From: Sanderia malayensis | Lineage: Eukaryota; Cnidaria; Scyphozoa; Semaeostomeae; Pelagiidae | Direction: 5' to 3' | Assembly: GCA_013076295.1 (NCBI GenBank) | Contig: RQOL01000618.1 | Coordinates: 1,736,001 to 1,800,000, forward strand | Length of the DNA: 64,000 bases | Shown: positions 36,461 through 48,120 of the stretch, piece after piece | How positions within the stretch are numbered: position 1 is the first letter of the stretch | Layout: each line of letters starts with the position of its first letter | Notes under the pieces: generated by a model | Seen by the model: the letters and a program-made list of their open reading frames with translations, nothing else | What the model was told of the DNA's origin: nothing | Database searches by the model: none | Made by a program: the position numbers and the translations under genes

Positions 36461-37023
36461 AATGCTATTTTATTTATGTAATTTTATTATCTTTTGAACT
36501 GCTTATACAAGTCTTGCTTTTTGACAATACTGGTATTCATATACTGCATTAAGTGTTGAGCTTAATTCTGTTGCAAGTTATATTGATTTATCTTGCTTCT
36601 GAACGAAAATTGTGGTTTTAATGTTGAGATGTCTTTTCACCCATTCTGTGGCATCAAACCGCCCATCTCCCCCTCTCCCTCCCAAGCATTCGAGTCGAGA
36701 CGTGTTCCCTTTCCTTCTGTCTTTTCTGCGCACCACAACTTTTTCAGAAATTTTTGTATTTTCGTGTACAATATGATTTGATTGATAACATTTGGGTTTT
36801 GATATCAATCATTTTAAGGCTGGATTGTCGGAAATTATTACGTTTTTGTGTAGTTAGAGGTTTATAAACATCTTCTCTGCCCTGAACCTTGAGTTCTTTT
36901 CAATATGAGCTGCGCTGTTGTCATTTATGAAAAGCGGAAGACAAGGGACCAACTTGTTTTTCAGTAAGGCCTAGTCAGCACTTACTTGGATTTTGTCTTT
37001 CAAATTAACAACATCGTGACACG
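36461..37023. other. Intergenic DNA between SAP30BP and FCHO
   Basis: No gene is supported; the last part is probably the FCHO leader. Confidence 0.4.
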
Positions 37024-40000
37024 ATGGTGGCTTTTGAAGAGCATTTTTGGGTAAGTATTACGTATTACTTTATTTTATACTGCTTATTTATTTAAGACCG
37101 TATGCTTGATATTGTTGTGATAAGCGACTATTTTGGAAATACACTAATCATGTTTCCTATGCTCAATTTCCGTGCCTAAGGCGACTCGAAGAACCAGCAG
37201 AATCCCATATACTTTTATATGTAATAGGTTTGAAAATCACGGATACTTGATGTGGTTAATTAGTTTTTAAATTAATTGTGATTTTGAGCGTACTATGCTG
37301 CTTTGGTTGAATGAAGTAACGTAGGTATAGGTACAAATTGAGTCGAGAGTTCTAAATTCGTTTTATTTCCTGAATTAGCCAGTCATTCGCTTCATGAGGT
37401 TAAGCCTGTCTAAATTCCCAGGAATTTGATGAATTTGTTTGTATATTCATTTGTTTGTTAGACTTGTTTGTTTGTATATTCATTTATTCATTTTTTATTT
37501 GACAACTTATCAAAAAACTTTGTTCATTCTGTATTAAAAGGCATCATTATATCATTAATCAAAATGAGTTCTATATTACACCTATCAGAGTATATAGACT
37601 CTAGGTTATTTATTAAGTAATGGGTTTTTAAATCCATTTCAGGGTGATAAATATAATGGATTTGATACTTTGCATACTAATTATAAACAAGGCCTTACAG
37701 CAACTAAAGAGTTTTTAGATTTTGTAAAGGAAAGGTAAGTTTATTTTATATTATGCTAAATTTTATTTGTTTAATATAATCATTCCTATCTGGTCTGTCT
37801 ATTTGTTGCTTCTCATTGTTTGAGTATTTTACTTTTTAGAGCAACGGTAGAAGAAACTTATGCAAAAGCATTGCAAAAACTTGCACACAAATGTACAACA
37901 TCGTTTGGTCATATTGGGTAAGCATTCTTTTAACTGAATCGGTCATGCTACTGTGGCCATTAAATATTTAAAAAATTGTAATAAATCATAAGTTGAATTT
38001 CTATTTGTTAAAATGGCTAAATTGCTAAATGTTTGACTGGGTATCGGTGTGTGATACCGTATATAAAAAAGCAGTAGATTTTTTATTTGTCTTGATCGAC
38101 GTCTTGCAACATAAATTACAAATTGTCAGCCTATCAAATTTATACTCACCTTTGTCTAATAAATGTCTTTAGCTATGTTTAGTAACAGGTATCACGTCAT
38201 AGTATATTTTAATAAATATAACAATAAATTAGATCATGAAAGGTTCTACTGTTCTAAATATTCTAGAATATACGATTGTTTATCATAGATCGTTTGAGCC
38301 CTGCTGGAAATTCATCCAGGCATCAACTGAGAAGCTGTCCAATGTTCATCAACAAATAGTCACTAATTTCAATGAACTTGCAAAAGCTTTGAAAGAGTAT
38401 AATGATCAGCAAAAAGACAAACAAAAACATGTCAGTACAACATTTATTGTATTATGTAAATTCAGTTGCTGTTATATTTTCATCTTTGCTTGTTATTACA
38501 TTTTGTTTTCAAAACTGTCACCATTTAGGATTGTTTGTGGATAGTAGGCTACGGATTTTTATCAGAAAGTTTTTTCAGAGCAATACTCAAGCTTTCTTAG
38601 GAACTTCCCAATTTTTGTGCCAAAACTTTCTTGAGGTTTTCTTAGCAAAAGTTGAAAAGTCTTACCAAATATTCGCATTGACACACGTGCAATTTTATAC
38701 TATGAATAACATTTTTAACATTATATGTTGATAGATAATAAATTACAGTCGCAATATAACATATTTTGTGCTTGCATGAGAATCTAAATGTTTCAAATTC
38801 CTCATGGTTTAAAATTCCAGTACTGAACTTCTGTACTTTGACAAGCTCAATACTGCTTTCTTATTTTTATAAAATAACTTGTATTGCAATTAATTTGGTT
38901 TCCTGTGCGATATCGGTTATACTGTTATTCATTTTATTTAGTTGAAAGATGAATTCAACAGTATGGCAGATCTTGTGACAAACATTGTGACATTAAATGC
39001 GTCACTTCAAAAGGTAAAATTTGCAAGACACATCCTCTTTATTTACTTCCACTTTTCACATAGTGTTTTTCTTATTGCTTTAACATCATTTGGATTTAGC
39101 ATGTGCTTATTTATTTCAAAGGTAAAAGAATCGTACCATGCTCGTTGTTCAGAAACTGATAAATCCAGAAAAGAATGTTTAAGTCTTAAAGAAGTTCCAA
39201 ACTTGGAAAAGGTATTTATAGCTTCTCCTTTAACTCCAGGAAACATATCATTTAAATTCAAACTCAATTTCATTCGCTTTGTATTATTTCATGAGTAAAT
39301 ATTTTGTTTTTTATCTTCAAGGCTGAAAACAAAATGAAAAGGACAAGTATGTTCATCCCACTTCTAAGAATTTTTATTCATTTGCCTCCATAAATTATTT
39401 ATTATGCTATGGTGACCATTTCTTTTGGGGAGGGGGGGCAACCAGGAGTCACTAAAATGTGTCTTTTCTTTTTATTTATTGTTTTTCTTTTTACTTATTT
39501 TTTTTCTGACCTTCTTCCAGGTGAAGAATATAAAAATTGCGTTGATAAAAGAGAAGCGACACGCTCGGAATTTCAAACGAAACTTTCGGAAACATCCAAG
39601 GTTACTTCCATTTATTATTTAGGCTATTCAAATTCACTTGAATCACATCTGCAATTAGATATTTATTTAAATTATCTCAACGAACTGGTGCCAGGCAGTA
39701 AACTATGAAGCTCCCCCGCAGTGTCATCTTTCGGTTCAGCTTTTACCGCGTGTTATGTCGTTGCTAATACCTCGCTGTTTTGCGAAGTCGAACTCCAGCG
39801 CTTGCTTAGCTTGGATTTATTTTTCCAGAACAGGGTGATTATCGTTATTTTACAATACGTTATTTCAGCAATGGCGTATTACAAAGTGGGCCGAGAGTAA
39901 GCCAAGCCAAGCTCTGATCAACTGTGAGAGTTCTGAATTAAATTTATCAGCTGGAGAATTTTCAGGATAAGGGACAGCTGCATTTCTCAATTGTCAAGGT

Positions 40001-43000
40001 CTTTTCCCGGTGGACTGTGTGGTTTTTTGTGCGTGACGTCATTATGTATTGCATAACACGTTCACTGCTTTTCTTTCAGAAATTCGAGTCGTTAGAACAT
40101 GACCATCTTTCCGAGGTCCTTGCCTATTTGGGGAGATATGGAAACTGTTTGAAAACAGAAAGAGTCCTTCTTGATCAGGTATAGTTTGTTGGCAATATAT
40201 TTTGTCAATTTTTGTCTTAGCTTTTCGCTCAATATTTTGCAATAAACCCTGGGAATTTTGACGACCCGGAGCTCGCATCCGTGGCTTAATTTCTCTTGTT
40301 TGTTTTTATTAGATAATTGAAGAGTTCTCGAAGAACATGGATGCTTTTAAAGTGAGCAGTTTGATGGAACAATTTGTTTGTGCCAAAGAAACAGGCAAAA
40401 ATATACCAGGTGAGTAGTTTTTCTTCCATTACAACATTCCCTTCAGAATGATATGTTTTATTTTTGATATACATTGAAGGCTATTTGAAGTTCATTTCTA
40501 CTTGTTTATATGTCACTGTTGTAATTTAATAAAGTGTAATTTATAAGAATGCAACTAAATGTCTTTATCGGCAAATATTGTGCTCTATACCACGGGAGAC
40601 AAAGCGAGTTTATCAAGATCAGTTGATGAAACGTACTGGCAAATGGATTTACACCTTATAGGATTTTAATTATTCTCAAATTGAGATCGATCACTTTTCG
40701 TGAGGGATTAATTAGCGTGCCTCCCGGACGGAGCTTCGTTACTAGTATTAATATAATGTAACTTATTATGATTTAATATAATTCAATATATGTAATTTGA
40801 TCCAGTGGAATCCCGCTATAACGAACCCCGTTTTTAACGAACTTCTCGCTATTACGAACTAAAACTCCGGTCCCTTGGATTCTGGGAAGTAGTTCTTCAT
40901 AAAAAAATTTCCCTTCTGTATAACGAACTCCCGCTATTGCGAACTATTTTCTCGGTCCCTACAGAGTTCGTTATAGCGGGATTCCACTGTATTTGTTAAT
41001 ATGATTTAATGTATTATAGTTTAATTTGATATAATATCTACTTGTTTGCAGCACCTATTGAGTTTGAAGAGGTCCAGATCGCAACTCCTCCTGTTGATCT
41101 CCTGGAACTTGCAAGTGAGTTTTAATTATCGGATTATGATCGCAATCAATCCGTCAAGTAATCCGATTATGGATCAGGTCATTCATTTGGTGATAGATTT
41201 TTAATCGAGTTTTTTCGGATTTTTTTGCTGTTAAGGTAAAGACGAATTGAAGAAGAAAGCAAAAAAGGAGAGAAAGACAAGAAAGAAGAAAGATAAGGAA
41301 AAAATCACTGCAAACGGAAACCTGTGAGTAAAATAGAAATTTCCTGCATACATCCTTAGTTCTGTCTATTTATGCTTATAGTATTGCTAACAGTAAACAC
41401 CCGCATATAAGAACATGTGAATTCTGCCGCCAGTCTATCGTTCAAATACAATACCATATTGTCTCTTCTATTGTTTTGAGCAGGGTTTCAGCCTGGAAGG
41501 TTCTTAATTCACTGGTTCTTATATACGGGTGTTTACTGTATAGTATTGTTATGTACAATTCATTAACTTTCGCCATATTATTTTGCAGACAAAATCAAGA
41601 TGACACACAGAAAAATGAGGTACGCATTGATGTATAGAATTTAATATTGGAATATACACCCCCGTCTGAGACCCCTTTTGTCTGCTGGTTAATATAATGG
41701 AACTTTGCAGCTTCAGGGGGTTATTGTACTTTTCTTTCAGCACATCAAAGTCGATGAAGATGGATACAGTATTCGTCCTGCTGATCCAGATTCCACAAGT
41801 ATGATGTTGTCGATTGTTGACTTGAATGATCCAAATCGATCTGGATTGATCTCGATTGATCTCGATTGATCTCGATCTATAATCTATCCATATTCTAAAC
41901 TTATGCTGTTCAATCCAATTGCTTTAATGTTTGTTCAATCCTTAATCTGTTCTCTTTATTTTGTAATAGGTATTCGTTCTAGTAAATCGAGAGACAGTTT
42001 TTCTTCTGGTTCAGGATCGGACTCTGGTATGAGCTTGCTTTTTCTGGTTTTTTTTGTCCCTGATAAATATCACTGCAAAATTGCCATCTATTGGTGGCAT
42101 TTTATTGGGAAAACCAGCATAGGAAAACTTGAAGATGTTGCATCCAGTCTGTGGTTCAAATACAATAGGCTATTGTCTTATTTGTTTTGATATGAAACTT
42201 AGCCTAATGGTGCTTATAAAAGTATGCGGGTTTTTTCTTATGCTTTCAAAAACTGAACGATATTTCAAGAGCATTTGTAACATGGTTTTATTTATGTTCT
42301 AGATGACGATGAACCGAAAAAGATTAAAGTGAAAATCAAACCAAAGGAAGAAATTAAACACACCGATGCTTCTATTGATGCTTTGAAATCTGTAACTGCT
42401 GGTTTAACATTATCTTCCCCTGGTACCCTCGTGAGTTTCCTTTACGAGTTAAGCTCGCATCTTCTTCCTTTCAACACAGTAAACACCCGCGTATAAGAGC
42501 CAGTGGGCAAAGAACCTTCCAGGCTGAAATCCCTGTCCAAGACAATAGAAGAGACAATAGGGTATTGTATTTGAAAAATAGGCTGGATGCAGAATTCACA
42601 GGTTCTTATACGCGGATGTTTACTGTATTCAGATTCTGTTCTTTGAAATACAAGCTCTCTATTATCTACTTATTCTGTGGCTTGAAGAGTGTCTAGTCAT
42701 TCACTCGTATTTTATTTTCATTTTCAGCAACGAAAGCTAAATACAGGTAAGGTTTTGCTTTTCACCTTTCAAAGAAGCACTCTAGAAGTTTCACATCGCA
42801 TTGATGAAAATTCATTATCCGTCTTTGTTTTCGTTTAGGAAATGGACTGGACCTGACAACAAAGAAGCTGTAATTAGCTCCAAATTTTTGCACCAATTTT
42901 CACAAAACTTAATTATAAGCCTTTATTTTTTACATTGATAATAGATATATTTGTAATTTTTAAATTTAATCAATAACGAATTTATTCTCTGTAGAAGTCA

Positions 43001-46000
43001 GATTTTGCATTTTAATGGCATTTTATTTTGAGGTCAAGATCAAACAATGCACTACTGGACATTGAGCATTCCAGTAATTCGGACACAGCAAGCATAAAAA
43101 GTTTGCCATCAAGCTCTTCACTGGATACGATGCAGCCTGCGTTTTTGACCTCGGCAAACACTTCAAAGGATAACAGTCTTGGAGATTTCGATAATCTCTT
43201 TGAAACATCTGCTTTCAACTCCTCTGCGTCCATAAATTCAGGTTTGTACGGCTGAATACTTTCCATGTTTATTAATTACTTTCTGTCTTCGTTCTTTCCT
43301 TCATCCGTTCGTTCATTTGTCCATCGCTTCATTACTTGACTTGTCAATGCATTTACAGTAACAACCCGCATATAAGAACCAATGAATTAAAAACCTTCAC
43401 ACTGATATTTCTGCTCAACACAATAGAAGAAACAATGGCCTTTTGTTTTTTAACAATAGCCTGGTACAAAACTTGCTTGTTCTTATATGCGGATTTTTAC
43501 TGTATTCAATTAGTTGTTATTTGTTGCTTTATTTATTCATCTTCTTATTTAGTCATTTACTCGTTAATGTTTTCACTCACCTTTCTATCAATGCTACCAC
43601 GTTCTCTCATTCACTCTGTATCATTCAGTTGTATCATTCACCCATTGCTTATATCAATTCATTTATCAATACCAATATGCTATATCCTGATATCCTGATA
43701 TGCTACATCCTCATAAATATCAATTCATTTACCAATGCCAATATGCTATTATCGTTTCAGATTGGGCAACGGATTTTGCAACAGGCAGCACCGATGCTCC
43801 TAAGTCCTCCTCAGAGACGCGACAAGATGATGAAGAGACGCCACCCCCTTTGCCGGCCAAGAGCAAAGCATACCAAGATGAATTCAGTCCATTACCAAGA
43901 ACCAGGACACTTGGCAATCCATCATCATCGCCTCATGGTTCATCACACAATCTTGACAGTTCAACCAATGTTGATAAAGCAGTCACCTTGCTTCCGAGGC
44001 TGAAAACTATTTCCGGCAATCAAGTATGACTAGCTTGTTGTAGAGATATAGAACTAGAGCAATAGTACTCGTAGCTTTGTTCTTTACCTTTACATTACTT
44101 ATATTACTTCTATGACTTCTTTTACTTCTATTACTTCTATTACTTCTATTACTTCTATTACTTCTATTACTTCTACTATGTTTATTACTTCTTCTACTAA
44201 TTTTTTCCCGTTACATTCATACACCCATTACTTTATGCCCCGCCTTTGCATTACTTCTGTTACTTCTATGCTTTCTTTTACTTTCTTTAACTTTTATTAT
44301 TTTCATATCTTTATTTCCTGCATTTCTATCACTGTTACCATTACTTTCTTTTTTCAGTTAGATAGAGAAGATAAACACAACCCGCCTCACAGAATTGATT
44401 TTCATTAATTAAATTTTTTTTCTAGTTTCCGACATTAGCTCCTCCAGCCAGCAGTCGCAGAAACACAACATCAAGTAGACCAATGCATGCTCGCCCTCAA
44501 CCGCCCATACCGCAACAACCGCAACAACCGCAACCGCAACAACCAGCCCAGCCTGCACAAAGCTCCTTAGCTGATCTAATGGATATTTTCTCCGCTCCGC
44601 CGCCGCTTCCCGCGATCACTAGTGGTCCCACCGCGCCGCAGATCAACACTAGTGCTGCCCAACCTTTGCCCGCTTCAACGTCGTCTCCAGCGAAGACTGC
44701 CGACAACGTTTATCTTTCATCAAACAACGCAACGACGGCCGTAGCTGCACTACCGCGCGGTGAACAACAAGCTCAGAACACAGCCGCAGTAAACCCGAAT
44801 AATACAACCGCTAATGGTACAGAGCCGGGTGCCGCGGCGGCCGCGGCGGTAGTACCAAGGCCGCTGTCTAATGGCGATCGACCAACTCCATTCGCGGTGG
44901 CTTTCATCGAAACTGTCAATGCTTATTTCAAAGGTGCCGATCAATCAAAGTGAGTCGATGATTTCGATGATTGCGTGATTTTTCATGATGATTCACTGAT
45001 TGTCTTTCTGATAGTTGATAGTCACACGGGTTTGCTTTCTTCATTCAAGTTTTCAAGTCTAATCAATATGACGTCCGTCACCCAACTCGATGTATCTATT
45101 CCACGACTAATTCTCTCGTTCCCTCTCTTAGATTGATGACTAAAATAACTGGTGACATGACAGTGTCGTTCCCATCGACAATCATCCCTGTTCTGGTCAG
45201 TCAGCCAGCTCCTATCCCTCTTACCTTTGACATCAGTGGAACAAGCTCTCTGGAGCAGATCTTCCCCAACAAAGCACTCGTTGAAAGGCAAGTATCCTCC
45301 TCCGTGACTTTCGCTGCTCCGTTTCCATTTCCCAGTCAATGACAATTGAAATATGTTTGTGGTGTTGTAGTGGTGGTGGATAACATTGTATTTATATGCT
45401 TTCCTTTGCATTGCTTTGTAGGGAGAGTCAGTTATCGGGAGGTGATACAATGTGCTTCAAATTCAACATGCAAGCATTGTCTTCTTATCTGAAGAAACAG
45501 TCAGAACAAAGCGCCGCATCGTTCTACAATATCGACATCATCAAGTATCAGGTAAATCGATTGACTTTCCCTTTAGATTCGGTAACTTTATTACTGCTAG
45601 AAGCTGCACTTATCACCCTCTACACTTTTTATATAACTACTTCTTGTATTGTTCCACATACTTGTATTACCTGACACTTTCTACTAACTATCACATCTTT
45701 CTGCTACATAACATGTTTTTCCTCCCTAGATAGACAATAAAAAGGGTATATGAAATGCACTTAAATAACCTTTCTATTTCCTATCACGTCCTTTTACTGT
45801 CTCTCCCGTTTTTCTATTGCTTATCACGTCCTTTTGCTTTCTGTCATGATCTTCTACTGCCTCATACCGCCATATCTCGTAACTTTTTAATGCCTCGATT
45901 TCTTTCCCATACCTCTACAGTCTCTTACATTTCTCGACCAACGCTCACATTCTTCTATAACTCCTTTTCCTTCCATGATCATGTTACTAACTAATATTTT

Positions 46001-47044
46001 GTTTTCTTCATGCAAAGGTTCGAAGCGCTGGAGTTAAAACCATCCCTTTGCAATTGCGGCCATTTTGGAGATGTGATCCTAAAACGACTGACCTGAAGAT
46101 TGACTATGAATTAAATCATTCGTGCATGAAACCCCCGTCTGACTTGTCTAATGTATCTGTTGTTGTGCCCGTTGACGGGGGAGTGGAGATTATGCATTCG
46201 AAGCCAAGTGCAACGTGGTCAGTGTTTTTGATTTGTTGCTTGTTTATTACTTTGTTTATTGCTTCATGCTTTGGTGTATTCGACAAACATGACTGTCGTA
46301 TCCTCTTCCATTCCACACACCTTTCTCCTCGTGTTGACTCTTCATCTTTCTGACTTCTTGCATCTCGTATTAGCTTTTTTATCTTGCAAAATTCTTCCTC
46401 GACCTCATATGCTTCTGCACTTTGTACTATTTTCCTTATAAAAGTTTCTCGCATTTTATGATTTAGGTCTGGTGAAAATCAACGTGCTGTTTGGAAACTT
46501 CCAGTCTTGTCCCCAAACTCTGACAATAAAGGTCAAAATTGCATTTTTTATATAAGTCTCTATTCTCTCCCCCCCCCTCTTTCCCAGTATTTCTGCCCCC
46601 ATTTAAGCGCAATTTTCTCTTTCTCTGACCCCCTATTCTCCCCCTAGTTTCTCATTGTATTCTGGTTATTGTTTTTATAGGAATTGGCTCTCTGCGTGCT
46701 CGGTTCGAGGTCTCAAAGGGACCCAGCACTCCTGTTCCTATTGCCATTCAATTCTCATGCGACACTTCAACTATTAGCAATGTTAAATTTGAACTAAAGT
46801 CCTCAGCATACAAACTGTCTTTGGTAAAAAGGAAATTTACAACAGGTATCGTATCTCATCATATTTCATCTTATGTTTGTATCTCGTCATTGTATATTAT
46901 ATTTTCATGTTATGTTTACGTATTGTCATTATATATCGTACCTTATGTTTATATATGTTCGTTTTGTGTTATATTTATTATTCTGTTTCTTTTTCATAAG
47001 GCAAATATCTGGCTGAGCCGATCCCAATTCCTGAAAAATCATGA
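37024..47044 (+). CDS. FCHO2: FCHO-type F-BAR endocytic adaptor, 27 exons, about 1010 aa
   Basis: FCHO proteins bend membrane and recruit AP-2 and Eps15 at early clathrin-coated pits. Exons: 37024-37050, 37643-37734, 37840-37917, 38289-38430, 38942-39013, 39122-39211, 39322-39346, 39521-39600, 40080-40178, 40313-40409, 41052-41114, 41236-41323, 41589-41619, 41741-41798, 41970-42026, 42303-42430, 42728-42746, 42839-42869, 43033-43241, 43761-44023, 44426-44949, 45132-45287, 45422-45551, 46018-46217, 46467-46531, 46681-46845, 47001-47044. The F-BAR domain runs from the N terminus (FVKERATVEETYAKALQKL). A Lys-rich linker and DEDGYSIRPADPD with DSDDDEPKKIKVKIKP match FCHO2. A long Pro/Gln/Ser-rich middle follows. 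The C-terminal mu-homology domain has AFIETVNAYFKGAD, LMTKITGDMTVSFPS, VVVPVDGGVE and LSLVKRKFTTGKYLAEP. The invertebrate gene is probably ancestral to FCHO1 and FCHO2, so the symbol is by similarity. Confidence 0.92.
40803..40989. mobile_element. Foldback/MITE-like element, 187 bp, in an FCHO intron
   Basis: Perfect terminal inverted repeats of about 24 bp: the left end starts cagtggaatcccgctataac and continues gaac; the right end is the exact reverse complement. Internal sub-repeats (acgaactt, gcgaacta) resemble the ends. There is no coding frame. Confidence 0.8.
41390..41540. mobile_element. Foldback element copy 1 (acagtaaacacccgcatata family), FCHO intron
   Basis: Ends are acagtaaacacccgcatata...agaac and gttct...tatatacgggtgtttactgt, inverted with one or two mismatches. 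The interior includes acaataccatattgtctctt. It is in the opposite orientation to copies 2 and 3. Confidence 0.8.
41840..41880 (+). repeat. Short tandem repeat (gatctcgatt)n
   Basis: About three and a half units of gatctcgatt lie in an FCHO intron. Confidence 0.75.
42476..42626. mobile_element. Foldback element copy 2, FCHO intron
   Basis: Ends acagtaaacacccgcgtata and tatacgcggatgtttactgt are inverted. The interior (aaccttccaggctgaaatcc, gacaatagaagagacaatag) is the reverse complement of copy 1. Confidence 0.8.
43355..43504. mobile_element. Foldback element copy 3, FCHO intron
   Basis: Ends acagtaacaacccgcatata and tatatgcggatttttactgt are inverted. The interior (aaaaccttcacactgatatt, acaatagaagaaacaatggc) follows copy 2 in the same orientation but is more diverged. 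Confidence 0.75.
44095..44190 (+). repeat. 9-bp minisatellite (ttacttcta)n
   Basis: About ten units of attacttct with minor variants lie in the FCHO intron after 44023. They give a spurious Thr/Ser/Ile-rich open frame. Confidence 0.85.
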
Positions 47045-48120
47045 CGGTTTTAGAATGATTCCCTTAACCGTGAGTTTGTTTCATTTCATTTCTATACGAG
47101 TAGCTCTGTATGTTTTCCTTGGCATTTCCACTAGTATGTAAGTATGTACCTGTATCTAATAAATTCCCGTGATATTTTATTAATAAATCTGGCAATAATC
47201 ATTTGTGAAAGACCTTTGGATAGCATCGCAGCACATTGATACCTTTCAATTTCAACACTGCTCACGTTGCATCATAGTCTCCTAGAATATAGAATACCTA
47301 ATGGATCCCAAACGAGGCATTTACATAAGGCTGGTCTGTGATTCCTATGAGTCTAGTAAGTGTTTACCCAGAATACGACAGCTGTTTTGACATTATTCTA
47401 AGCCTTATGACCAACTGCGTAAACAAAGTTTCCAACTAGAACATCTCTGTTTATTATTGGCACTCATTTCTTAGTTAATTGTTTAAACAGTTGGAGCATA
47501 TGCGACAACAATGTTTCTCTTATGCCTGAACCACCCGAGCTTTAGTTTTTTGTCCAATTCATCGGTTTTGTATAGGCATATTAAGCACCATTTGTGTACG
47601 GAATATAGCTGCTATTTCTATTATAAGTCCTTGAAATCTTTGCAATGCTATGATACAAGAAAATGGGGCTTTTGCACACTCAGTAGAAGGATATTTCTTA
47701 TATTATCTATGCTTTGCACACGAATTTGTTCTGTGTAACATTGCTTGTTTTTCTCTCCTGACTATTTCGTGCACAGATAAACTATCCTGACGATTTAAGT
47801 GACAAAAATTACTTAGCGTATTCAAATAGTAATTATGATTGGATAAGTATATTATTACCTGCTATGCCTATATATGTTGCAAGGACTTGTCTGTAGTACC
47901 CTACTGCTTCAATTAATTGACAGTCGCATGCTTAGATTTTTAGTAAATCTTTTCGTAAATGCTAAATAAAAAAATTATATTTTGTCTTTCAAATGAATTT
48001 ATAGCAGTGTCCAAAGTTTATTTTTTTCAATCAAGTCTTTTCACGTAGCACCAAGGTGAGGCTCCACATCGAAAACGAGGTAAGCCTTGAGGTCAAAACT
48101 TTGCAGTTGGGCCTTCATCC
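47045..48120. other. Intergenic DNA between FCHO and PNKP
   Basis: It includes an AATAAA at about 47158 for FCHO. I see no gene in the rest. Confidence 0.45.

Noticed and set aside
44358..44408. In-frame alternative last exon of FCHO (LDREDKHNPPHRIDFH then stop)
   Set aside because: It keeps phase after 44023, but the conserved protein continues through 44426; without transcript data it is more likely chance.
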